In this document: piece after piece, positions 45,480 through 55,588 of the stretch
How positions within the stretch are numbered: position 1 is the stretch's first letter
How the letters are laid out: each line of letters begins with the position of its first letter
NCBI GenBank assembly: GCA_027605045.1
Contig: JAQFWX010000093.1
Span: 62,001-126,000 of the forward strand
Origin: Phallus indusiatus
Taxonomy: Eukaryota > Basidiomycota > Agaricomycetes > Phallales > Phallaceae
DNA length: 64,000 nt
Direction: 5' to 3'
Made by a program: the position numbers and the translations under genes
The notes under the pieces: model-generated
The model's input: the letters and a program-made list of their open reading frames with translations, nothing else
What the model was told of the DNA's origin: nothing
The model's database searches: none

Positions 45480-46457
45480 TCACCAAGGATATTCAGTTCC
45501 ATTGAACGCTTTGAATTTCCCGGTGTCTGCAGGAGTAGCGGCGACGACCAGCTTGATCTGATGTTTTACGCTAAAATCAACATCGTACATGGCATCCGAA
45601 CCACCCATGTCTAGATAATTAAGTTAAAAGCTTGTTATGGGAACCGGAAATAGTATTAGACAGGGACTCACCAGTCTTCAACCATCCCGGTGCAACAGAC
45701 AATACGATAATGTTGGGTTTTTCAAGAGCTTGCTTGACACTCTATATGTATTGAATCCATTTAGAAAACAAACTTGCGTAGCCACAAGGAAGACATACCA
45801 GCATGTTCAAAGCGGCTTTGCTGATGGAATAGCTTGCAGCAGGCGGGATTCTGGCTCGGTCTGGAGGCGGATTTAAGACTCTCCCTATGCATCCTGAACC
45901 ACTACTCATATTGACCAATACAGGCCCACCAGTCCTTTTACTTCGTTCGAGGAGAGGTAAAAAGTTCTGGTAGACCAAGACGGATCCTACAACATTTGTT
46001 CGGAAAATATCCATTATGTCATCCGGTTTTATCATAGATGCTGTTTCGGTATGGTAGTTCTGACATTTCGAATTTAGTAAAGTCATAACTGCGGTTTGAA
46101 AGAATGAAGAACGCACGAGTATACCCGCATTGCTGATAAGATAATCCAAGCCTTGATCCTGCAAGATGGACTCGACGAGTTTGGCTGCCGACGCCACACT
46201 TTCTGGACTGTTAACGTCCAATGCAATTATCTCCACAGAACCCGGTGCATTGGCTTCTTGGAGTCGTCGAAGTTCTACCGCTTTGTCCGGAGAACGAACG
46301 GCCGCAAAAACCTTGTCTCCTCTTTCAGCGATTTGTCGAACGTATTCTAACCCAATACCACGGGAAGCACTAATAAAAAAAATCTATTAAACCATACGTT
46401 GTGTAAAAGGACTATTGATACTCACCCTGTCACTAACCAAGTCGAAGAGGTTGTCAT
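45480..46457 (-). CDS. Short-chain dehydrogenase/reductase, paralogue
   Basis: Starts at ATG 46457 (MTTSSTWLVTGASRGIGLEY) and ends at 45480 (FNGTEYPW). Five exons are inferred with the same plan as the SDR at 28049-28996. Motifs: TGASRGIG, AAVRSPDK, DYLISNAGI (Ser in place of the first Asn of NNAG), NMSSGSG, YSISKAAL and VAPGWLKTDMGG. It carries an extra insert (RVLNPPPDRARIPPAA) between the catalytic Ser and Tyr strands. Probably NADP-linked; substrate unknown. The conserved tail of both SDRs (KLVVAATPADTGKFKAFNG here) marks one subfamily. Exact inner junctions are inferred. Confidence 0.88.
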
Positions 46458-47131
46458 TTGTGCGAGCTGTCAATCGTGCTGATGGAAAATCGAGCACGAG
46501 TTCGCCATCTTATATAGACTTCATGACGTGCTGAACCAAAAACTTATTTCCCGACGTTTGAATGAGTACATATGCAAGTCGTCTTTATCACTTGGCGACC
46601 GCATATCCGGAACCAATCTCGCTTCAAGAGGTTGAGTCAGAAGAAGCTTATCTGAGTAATTCTGATCAGACCTTATGATGAGTGTGACAGTGTGGGACCG
46701 ACTCGCTTTGTACACAACATGACTGGTTGGAGAGGCAAATCGTCAACAAATATACTAAACAATCTCAATTGACAGAAAAAGGGATAATTTCGACATATGT
46801 TGGTTGAACTCAAGTACCATTTACGCTGATTTACGCAAGCTGTAGATAAGCCTGTCATTCGTCTGTGAATTGCGTTCTCCATCGGGTTTTCGTGACGTGT
46901 CAAAGAATTGAAAAATGTGAATACATAATCGCTAACCAAACTGATAATTGGCAAACAGGCACAGAAGAGCGATTATGTATCTTCAAAGTCAATGCCAGAT
47001 GGATGACGCGGCGACGGTGCGAAGGAGTGTGGGACGGCAACTAATTATTTGCCGAAGCTAACTGTCACGCGAATGTGTCACAACAACAACTCCCGGCTGT
47101 TTTTTCGTTCGGCGAATTCATCCAGAAACAA
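46458..47131. other. Divergent promoter region
   Basis: 674 bp between the SDR and the aminopeptidase start codons. No gene and no clear TATA box. Confidence 0.4.
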
Positions 47132-49879
47132 TGAACAGTCTTGAAATTGATCCAACGACACAATCCAATTATCTCGATATTACCACCACGCATATCGACC
47201 TAACATGGAACCTTGATTTTGAAGCGAAAGTTATCACAGGATCGGTGCGACACACGCTTCTCGCAAAAAAAGATGTCAGCGAGATAGTGTAAGTACTGTG
47301 AGATTTTGACTATCTCTGATGTAACTGGAAAAGAAACTAGATTTGATACGTTTGGATTGAACATTATTAAAGTACAAATTGAAAATGAGCAAGCTTCGGC
47401 AAGTCTATCCTTTCCAGCCATTAGTGTGCTCTCTTACCCTGATCCTATTATTTACAGTATACTCTTGGGAATGAGCATCCCGTAATGGGTTCATCCCTGT
47501 CTATTCCAATCTCTGGAGGCGTAAAATCAGGAAATACCGTGTCCGTCAGCATCGACTATTCCACGTCTGCAAATTCGACCGCTCTGCAATGGCTGGAACC
47601 AGCGTATGTTGCGTATCTAGGATGACGCGATGGCATTCACAACGTACATAGACAAACAGCCGGGAAAAAACACCCTTATCTATTCAGTCAGTGTCAGGCT
47701 ATTCATGCACGTAGCTTAGTGCCTATTCAAGGCAAGTCGCAAAAGACGCCTATTTTCTTTCGTTCAAACTTAATCTGCTTCAATAAGACACTCCTTCCGT
47801 CAAACAAGTTGAATATTTATCTTTTCTCTACTGATATTCGCTCATGACCCGTGGAATTAGACATATACGGCTTCAGTAACATCAGTTCTTCCGGTCGTCC
47901 TCTCAGCAGTCCGTCAAAGTCCCCCCTCAACTGGGCCAGCTCACGACGGAAAAGAGATAGGAACACAAACAGTAACATACAAATACAATCAGGTCCGCGA
48001 TTTATTAGACATCAGCATTCTCGCGGCCCGCACTGATAACAAATCCAGCCAGTTCCTATTCCATCCTACTTGATTGCCATTGCAGCTGGAGATTTGAGGT
48101 ACCGCTCCTTTCTTGTCAAAGATCGCGCGTGGTCATCTGGTGTATGGGCGGAACCAGGCGTTGTTGATGCTGCATATGATGAATTTAGCGAGGATACTGT
48201 GAAGTATGTTTCACTACTCCAAATTTACACTTAATGGGTTACTGATGTTGATGGAAGGTATCTCGTCGTAGCTGAAGATACACTCACCCCGTACAGATTT
48301 TCGGTTTATGATCTATTGGTTTTGCCTCCTTCATTTCCCTACGGCGGAATGGTGAGCAGTGATTACTGGGGGAGGTTCTGCAACTTCTGAAATGCTATTA
48401 TAGGAAAACGCTTGTTTAACGTTCCTAACGCCTAGTAAGCCGTATCCTGTCTTTGAATCATTATGCTGATACTCATCGATCAGGTCTTTTGGCCGGAGAT
48501 CGCAGTTTGAATGATGTGATCATTCACGAACTTTCGCATTCATGGTTCGGAAACGGAGTAACGTGAGCATCGAACTAGTAGCCGCTGTTTTCTTTTCGTT
48601 CTGATCTGATATGGTGATTAGAAATAAAACACCGTCTTCATTCTTTTTAAACGAAGGTTCGTCCTTTTTCTCTTACAAGCATATCCCGCCTTACAGGACA
48701 AAAAAATCAGGATGGACAACTTACACCGAACGTTATCTTCTTGAAAAACTCAAAGGGCCTCGCTACCGCGGTTTGTCATACATCGTCGGGTACAGCAGTT
48801 TAACCAGAGATCTCACAAGAAATCAAAAGACACCTAAATACCAAAGGCTAGTAATCGAATTTGAGAAGGGCGAAGATCCCGATGGTGCCTTTTCTCGTGT
48901 ACCATATGATAAAGGTTCCAATTTATTGCTGCATATAGGCGCGTTGAGTTCTCTTTTTCTCAGCTTGAGCTGATATTTTTTATGCTTACGTTTAGAACGA
49001 ACGCTTGGAGGAATAGACATTTTTCTGCCGTACATCAGGAATTATATTACTACTTTCACCGGGAAAAGTATATCGGCAACAGAGTGGAAAGATCATTTGT
49101 ATGAATATTACCGAGACCGCCCCGAGTGTGTCAAGCTACTAGATTCAATCGACTGGCAGGTACAACAATATTCATTCACCGAATTTATTTGAGCTTATTG
49201 TCGTTTGTGTCAACAGAGCTGGTTGTACGGCGAAGGTGTTACGCTCCCTGTTGATTTGAAATATGATACGACTCTTGCGGAGCAGGCGTATGCGTTGGCT
49301 GCTAAATGGGATTCATCGCGTGATATTTCAACTGCTGGACTTTCCTTCAAAGCGGATGATATAGCTCAATTTGATACAAATCAAACAAGTGCGTCCATAA
49401 TTTTCAAAGTTTCTCAGTCGTTGTCTGAATTCTTAAACTATCAGTCGTGTTTCTCGAACACCTCTCAACGCACTATAAACCACTTCCGTCCGCGCACATC
49501 CATCACTTAGGAACCGTATATTCCTTCAATACGACCTCGAATTCCGATATCTGTCTTCGCTGGTATCAATTGGCGTTATCATCGTCCGAGTCAGAAGCCG
49601 CAAAGGATTTTGTGAAAGACGCCGCCGATTGGCTTGTTAATGACTCGAAGGGGGGACTCAAAGGGCGTATGAAATTCTGCCGACCCATTTTCCGAGCTAT
49701 TTCTCGGATTGATCAGAGTCTTGCGCAAAGAACGTTTTTGGAGCATGCGTCGGAGTTTCATCCTATTGCTGCTACGTGGATAAAGAAGGTAAGGTGTTCT
49801 GTTGAGATAACATTACTACCGATGGGTTTGAGTTAGATTATTCTAATTTTTCTTTTAATAGGATATTGGATTGGCTTGA
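47132..49879 (+). CDS. Leukotriene A4 hydrolase-type aminopeptidase (M1)
   Basis: A multi-exon gene from ATG 47132 to stop 49879. The N-terminal beta domain begins [20 protein letters not shown]. The catalytic domain has [35 protein letters not shown] (GxMEN), the zinc motif [12 protein letters not shown] (HExxH) and the distal Glu in [10 protein letters not shown], joined across an intron. A helical C-terminal domain follows ([20 protein letters not shown] ... [15 protein letters not shown]). It is a cytosolic zinc aminopeptidase with epoxide hydrolase side activity in the family. The intron at 47732-47787 begins GCAAGT (GC-AG). Length agrees with the family (about 610-650 aa). Confidence 0.9.
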
Positions 49880-50419
49880 ATAATATTCAGTTTCGAGAAT
49901 AGTCGTGCCACTAGTATAGAAGTGGCGTTAGGCCGCAAAAATTCTATTACTAGATGTTGTGATGGCGAACACGGATTACCAATAAAAAGGACGTTTGTTT
50001 GTTGAATCAAAAAGTGTGGAATTGTGCACAAGACTTGTTTCCACAATTTTGGCACTTGGAGGTAAATGATGATAACGGTGAGTGAGACCATCGAGGCCCA
50101 ATTGAAATTTGCCCTAGCGGCAAGGGCACCAAAGCAGCCAGGACCATTCAAAGTTGGCCTACTGACATTAATAAAAAATAAAGTCTGGACCAAAGGTCTT
50201 TTGAGGAGCTTGTCCTTTAAACCCCTGATCCCGTACGTCTCCCACAAGTTTAGTATTTTTTTGAAAAATACGGTCGTTGTCTTCAATCGCCGTCGATGGA
50301 ATACTATCTGAGTGAAATGTATGTGGCAGTGAGTAGTTGAATGTCGTGTTTGTCATAAATACATTGAATAATTAATCCCCTTTCCCGTCAACAGAAACTA
50401 AGACATCCTTGTGAAGGTT
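49880..50419. other. Intergenic between aminopeptidase and E3
   Basis: No gene recognised in about 540 bp. Confidence 0.4.
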
Positions 50420-50439
50420 TTAGCTTTGTTGCTTATTGT

Positions 50440-50990
50440 CCTAAACTCAAGCACTTCGATCGCCGGTGCGACCGTCCTTGTTGTTTGTCTGCATCCGGAC
50501 GCTGTGAAAAGGTCCGTGGGACCAGGAATTGCCTTGTTTCTTGTTTATAAATGAAAAGGCACAGTCTTGTTTGTGAGGTTTAGGACTATTATTATTCGGA
50601 CAACATATATGCGTACAGTCCCGTCGTATGGACCTGACCAGTCTCCCTCACCCTATATAAACGGTGGGCTTCGCCTTTCACCAGACATCAACACACTACC
50701 CAGCCTTCACTCCTTCCCCCCACATCTCATAGACCTAACGGGGTGATTTGTTTGCTTCCGGACGCTCCGGAGAGGTCCATGCTAGAAACTCCCTTGTTGG
50801 AGGTCAAGGCACAGTCTTGTTTGCGAGGTTTAGGATTATTAATCGGACAACGAATATGCATAACAGTCCCATTGTATGGACCAGACCAGTCTCCCCGCCC
50901 TATATAAATGGTGAGCTTCAGCCCTTACTACCAGACATCAACTCACACCCCACCTCTGAACTCTCACCGACCTAACACAGTGAGTGCCTC
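50440..50990 (+). promoter_or_regulatory. Tandem duplicated promoter modules of E3
   Basis: Two direct repeats of about 250-290 bp. Shared blocks are the TCCGGACGCT..G..AGGTCC box, AAGGCACAGTCTTGTTTG, GAGGTTTAGGA.TATTA, CGGACAAC, GTATGGACC, TATATAAA (50654-50661 and 50901-50908) and CAGACATCAAC (about 50683 and 50932). The second module is followed by CCGACCTAACACAGTGAG, found also in E2 and E1. Confidence 0.65.
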
Positions 50991-51051
50991 GTCTTGTTCG
51001 AGATTCAATACGGTCACTTACACGAGCTCACTGGGCTAGAGCGGGTTGAAA

Positions 51052-51267
51052 ATGGTACATGGATGCTTCATTGAATGTAAACCGCCAGACTCAACCGAAA
51101 CGATCCGTGTTCGACAGGCAGAACCGGAGGTTGTTAATGGAACTGGTGCAGGAAACAAGCCCCGGGCGAGGCATGTAAAATTCTGTCCTTCATACCCACT
51201 AGACGATTTGGACTCCCACGCTGCTAATATCAGAGTGCACGTTTACACAGGCTTTTCCCAGCAGTAG
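51052..51267 (+). CDS. Small ORF in E3 leader
   Basis: A 71-codon frame beginning MVHGCFIECKPPDS, about 120 bp downstream of the second promoter module, and the first good ATG frame of the predicted transcript. No domain, no signal peptide. In E2 the equivalent place holds a different ATG frame (10828) ending at a GTAAGT donor, so coding conservation is weak. Function unknown and reality doubtful. Confidence 0.25.
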   Translation: MVHGCFIECKPPDSTETIRVRQAEPEVVNGTGAGNKPRARHVKFCPSYPLDDLDSHAANIRVHVYTGFSQQ

Positions 51268-51602
51268 GTAGGCCTTCAATCGCGGGTATAGGCTAGGACC
51301 CCATCATTTTCTACATGGAAGTCTCCATTGCGAGTCCATTGCGATGTTTGCCTGGAAACTCACTCCTGGCTTCTTCGTCAATACGAGTCGTTTTTGGGGT
51401 AGTGCAACGCCTCTTTTACGCGAATTCCCTAGGTAGAGTTGGGATGCTTGCCTCCGTTGTATGCGCATAGTGAAGGTTCGTAGATGCCGAACTATTCCTT
51501 TGCCGTGCAGGTACAGAGCAAATTTCACCGCCTGGATTGTTGCGTAGTTGAAGAGCCGTGTTGGGGCAATCGGTTTTCCTTCTGCCATGATAATGTCATT
51601 CT

Positions 51603-51836
51603 TTAGGTTCTGATTGACGCAGAATGCGTTTTGCTTTTCCCAGTGGTAGCCACTTGGGAGTAACCACGTTTGAGAGCTTCGCTGCTCGACCCGGGACCCA
51701 AAGTGCATTCACGACCATCCAGATTATGGGCTGCATTGTAAGAAGACGAAAATGCGCCTGGCTGATGAGAAGAGTCAGCGCTGTGATGCGCTGGTGCTGA
51801 GTAGATGGTGAAATGGTTGCCTCGGATACCGGACAT
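51603..51836 (-). CDS. Conserved small ORF in E3 (left arm)
   Basis: A 77-codon frame from ATG 51836 (MSGIRGNHF), with SSHQPGAFSSSYNAAHNL and CTLGPGSSSEALKRGYSQ. The end (GKSKTHSAS) lost the TVKTF motif seen in the sister copies through a small deletion. Same family as the E1 and E2 arm ORFs. Unknown function. Confidence 0.3.
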   Translation of the reverse strand: MSGIRGNHFTIYSAPAHHSADSSHQPGAFSSSYNAAHNLDGRECTLGPGSSSEALKRGYSQVATTGKSKTHSASIRT

Positions 51837-52348
51837 AGTGCACAATTTGGAAATACGAGTAAAGGTGTTTGCAAGATAGAAGTATGTGGTTTTGTCTCGA
51901 TGGCCAGAAGCCCTGATCAGTTGTAAAAAGCTCAGAAGTGGTGAACGTCGAACGACGGGTGTCAACGATGCATCGGGAGAGACGGCGCGTTTGTTCTTAG
52001 CACATGGGCATTGCATAAGCATACGTCATGTCACATCTACGGTAACGCGTATGTCGCAACGCGCCGTCCTGGACAAGATGCTCATGCTCATGGACCACAA
52101 AACTGTCCCAGGTGTTGAACATTGCCTCACATTTGCGACGATGGACGAGGACCTTGAACAACTCTTCTTCCTCCTACCATCTCGTCGCGTGTCAAAGACC
52201 CACACCTCCTGCTGTAGCGTCGACACTCCCTTCCCGTTATTCACCGCTTCTGAGCTTTTTACAACTGACCAAGGCTTCTGGCCATCGAGACAAAACCACA
52301 TAATTCTATCTTGCAAACACCTTTACTCGTATTTCCAAATTGTGCATC

Positions 52349-52594
52349 ATGTCCGATACCCAAGGCACCCATTTCACCACCTCCTTAGCACCAACGCATC
52401 ACAGCGCTGGCTCTTCTCATCAGCCAGGCGCCTTTTCATCTTCATACGATGCGACCCACAATCTGGATCGTCGTGAATGCACTCTGGGTCCCGGGTCTAG
52501 CCACGAAGCTCTTAAACGTGGTTATTCCCAGGTGGCTACCACTGGGAAAAGCAGAACCGTAAAAACATTTTATTTTGTGTCAGTCAGACCCTAA
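52349..52594 (+). CDS. Conserved small ORF in E3 (right arm)
   Basis: An 81-codon frame from ATG 52349: MSDTQGTHF, SSHQPGAFSSSYDATHNL, LKRGYSQVATTGKSRTVKTF. It points in the same direction as the promoter modules. Most differences from the left-arm copy are substitutions that leave the frame open, apart from the end of the left-arm copy. The upstream loop carries another frame shared with E1 (LSQRAVLDKMLMLMDHKTVP in E1, with M in place of L at the start in E3), which could be a preceding exon. Confidence 0.4.
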   Translation: MSDTQGTHFTTSLAPTHHSAGSSHQPGAFSSSYDATHNLDRRECTLGPGSSHEALKRGYSQVATTGKSRTVKTFYFVSVRP

Positions 52595-53110
52595 AGTAAT
52601 TAACGACATTCTCATGGCAGACGGGGAACCGATTGCCCCAACATGGCTCTTTAACTCTGCAGCAACCCAGACGGTGAAGTTACTCTGTGCTTGCGCGGCG
52701 AACTTGGGTTGCGCTGGAATGGTTCGGTATCTACCAACCTTCATTATGCGCGTGCAACGGAGGCATGCGCCTCAACTGCACCTATGCCATTCGCGTAGAA
52801 GACGCGTTACACTACCCGACAAACTACCCGTACTGACGAAGAGGCCTGCTGGTAATCCCAAGAGTTTCCAGGCAAACCTGGCGATGGAGCCACAATGAAG
52901 GCTTCCGTGGAGACAACGACTTGGACGGCATCATAGCTTTTACCCACGATTGAAGGCGGTCTTTCAACCCCACTATCTCTCCAAAAGTATAGCCACACTA
53001 GACCATGACGCGTCTTACCTGCATTTATTCACATTTGTATTACGCGTTTTCACGCGTTTAAATCCTATCAGAGTCCTCACTGTACTCGTAATATATTAAA
53101 GTATTTCCGA

Positions 53111-53566
53111 TTTTACATTTCTACTATCCGAAAACTATATCAGTGTCAAATTGTGTGGCCTTGCATGTGTTCAATGACCCCTCTGAGACTGCACCGAGAG
53201 AAAGCGGCGTAATTAAAGCAAAAAGCAATTTGATAAGATCTATGTAAATAAGTAAGAATAATATTATTAACCATGTGAATAAGCACCACGGAATGAGGTG
53301 TGCAACGAGTTATGTAAATAGAGTTCTGAGACCTGACGATGAAAGATTACCGCAGTGCACGGTCGGTTAACAGGCGAGCATGCTTATCCGTGCTTTCCAA
53401 TAACGGCTATGTCATCATGGCGAAGGAAACGTGAAAAGGAGTCTAAGCGAAAAGCCGGAAGGTGATTGAGCAGAAGCAGTTAAACGTCGATATGGGTAGC
53501 AAAAGCGATGATAAAAAGAACGCTTATTTATTGCACTCGGAAGATAATAGAAAGAGAAACCAGTTG
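53111..53566. other. Intergenic
   Basis: AT-rich, no gene seen; includes the 3' flank of the SRPK-like kinase. Confidence 0.4.
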
Positions 53567-55049
53567 TTATCCAGTGTAGCTAAACCACGGATGGTTTGCA
53601 ACCTCTTGTATAGTGATCCTTTCCTCTGGACGGTACTTGAGCATTTTCTCCAAAAGATCGCCTAAAAGCAAAACCTCCTTTTCTTCCAACTTCGTCCCAG
53701 TAATCTCAAACATCGGCCCTTTGTCTTTACTAGAGAGAAACCGGTCCCGCTCTCGGTCCCGTTCTCCGATTTTCCTTAATTTCTCATATATGGAGGTCTT
53801 GACAGAAGAAAACAAGCTCTCCGCCTCTTGAATTTCCTTGGGTCTCGGTTCCCCGTCTTCCTCAAACCAAATATGCCGTTTTTCAAAAGCGTTCCACCAA
53901 GGCTCTGGTAATTTACCTAACATCTGAACGGTCTCTATGAGAACCTCCTTATCGCTGCCAAGGAATGAATCGAAAAGTGGACAGCCCGCGCGAATTGCGA
54001 ATAGTGTGCATGCTAAACCCCAAATATCAGAAGCAGTGCCGCAGGATCTGTTTTCGAAGCGGTCTTCTGGGGTTTGGTAGTACAGTATTGTACCTGGTTG
54101 GTAATCCTTTGGCTGATGGTTTTTAGCAAAAGATTGACCAAAGTCGATGAGAACAATCTTTTCTTGTAAAAGAGACGGGGACGTGAGACGGGCGATGTCA
54201 AAGGGAACGATGAGCTTCTCAGGCGCATGTGGTGCGAGCGGAGAAGAGTCCAAAGTTCTAATTTCCTCTGTCTTAGGCATACCCAGGGTTGCATAGACTT
54301 CATCGTCCGACCATTTACAAACCCGGTCAGAAATGTGAAAGAGGACATTGCTTGTCGTCAAGTCTAGAAGAAAAATAAATAAAAAATTAATCAACTTATT
54401 AATAAAGAATTGACAGCTGTCATAAAGAACTGATGGGTGACAAACCTCCGTGTACAAATCCGGCAGAATGCATGAGCTCTACAGTGCTGACGAGTTGTTT
54501 TGCGATCTTCCTGGCTAGATCTCCGTTCAAGCGCTTGCATCTCAATGACATAGTGAATACGCTAGGACCATAGAATTGATAGACAATACATAGGTGTGTT
54601 CCGTTAGGCCCTTGCTCAGTGAAATGATCTTTGACCAGCTGGAAACTATGAAGACCGCCGGTATTCCCAGTATCCCGAAGAATACGATCCAATGCTGTAG
54701 GAACGGTCAGTTCTGGAATCTCATCTTTCGGTCTTGAAGAGTTATCGGCATCAAGAATCTTCAACGCCACAAGAGACCCGTCTGAGCCTGGTGACTCCAA
54801 GTCTCGGGCGAGCCAGACAGTAGACCCGCCCCCATAACCCAACTTGTGCAACACTTTGTAGCGACCGTTGGAAAATACATCTCCAATAGCAACAGGGTGG
54901 AATCCCCCAGGTCGATACCCTTCAACGTCCTCAATCTCGTCTCGACCGGAGCGATAATATCGGCGTCCCTGGGATAAAAATGATAGTCGGGTTGCCTCTA
55001 GAGCCTTATCTAACGGCTTTGATGGCGGAGACGTTGGGGACTCCGTCAT
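53567..55049 (-). CDS. SRPK-like serine/threonine protein kinase
   Basis: Exons 55049-54446 and 54363-53567 (intron 82 bp) give 466 aa. The N-terminus has the SRPK signature YRPGGFHPVAIGDVFSNGRY, then LGYGGGSTVWLARD (glycine loop) and LVALKILDA (VAIK lysine). HGDLTTSNVLF is the catalytic loop (HGD in place of HRD) and is split by the intron. VLIDFGQSF is the DFG site, and TPEDRF the place of APE. SRPKs phosphorylate Arg-Ser proteins; fungi have many such SRPK-like kinases with unknown substrates. The spacer between the two lobes is short compared with metazoan SRPK. The ATG is followed by a Ser/Pro-rich leader of about 20 residues. All key residues look intact, so it is likely active. Confidence 0.9.
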
Positions 55050-55588
55050 GAAGTTATATGTACAAGTAGTATGAAGTTGTTGCGAAAGGACGGCACTTGT
55101 TTTGCTAGCGTTTTGGTGGGCGTACCTGTGGCGGCACTGGAGTTGAGTCGAGTCATGGCATCCCGGACTCCTTATAAGTAGTGGCGGCACCGCCGACCTC
55201 CTTTCAAGTTCACCGTGACGCTCCGACTGTCCGACTCGGGTCCGGAGGCACTTTAAGTTATCTGCCACTCGTTTGCAGGATACATGGAGCGGAGCATAGT
55301 ACATACTGCTTGTCAGCACGTCCCACGCCTTCCTTGCCCGCCGGTGACCTCTAGTCTCTAGTGACCTGCAATCGGAGGTCTACCGGGGTCGGCTTTAAAG
55401 GTTAACAGCTCAAGAATGTTTTTAAATCTAATAAAATGCGTCATTTTCTGGTGAGGGTATTTGATAAGACTGTAGTACTTCACAGAATATCAAGCTCAAA
55501 AGTTACTATAACATGTTTCGAAATCGCTAAAATTACATTGTATATTCATACACGCCACCTCTGGAATATCATCTATTGACAATTTTAC
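55050..55588. other. Intergenic, promoter of the kinase
   Basis: Lies between the SRPK-like kinase start and the Atg22-like stop. No gene seen. Confidence 0.45.

Larger units (their letters stand above)
51345..52875. repeat. Long inverted repeat of E3
   Basis: Arms of about 625-660 bp at 51345-51970 and 52215-52875 in opposite orientation, loop about 245 bp. Examples: CCTGGAAACTC near 51351 pairs with GAGTTTCCAGG near 52862; ACCCGGGACCCAAAGTGCATTC near 51689 pairs with GAATGCACTCTGGGTCCCGGG near 52475; AGAAGCCCTGATCAGTTGT near 51905 pairs with its mirror near 52263. The arms show perhaps 15-25 percent mismatches by eye. One RNA across both arms would form a stem of more than 600 bp. Confidence 0.82.
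50420..53110 (+). mobile_element. Inverted-repeat element copy E3 (most complete)
   Basis: Plus orientation and the clearest copy. Layout: start AGCTTTGTTGCTTATTGTCC; two tandem promoter modules (50440-50990); a leader with an ATG frame at 51052-51267; left arm (51345-51970), loop (about 51970-52215), right arm (52215-52875); and a tail with CTCTCCAAAAGTATAGCC, then ACGCGTTTTCACGCG to about 53110. Every block has a counterpart in E1, and most in E2. No transposase, polymerase or known terminal motif was found, and no target-site duplication could be seen at the fading ends. It may be a non-autonomous element or a dispersed gene family. Confidence 0.62.

Noticed and set aside
28049..46457. A secondary-metabolite cluster suggested by two SDRs and a glycosyltransferase
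   Set aside because: They are scattered among housekeeping genes over 18 kb and no polyketide, peptide or terpene synthase or P450 is present.
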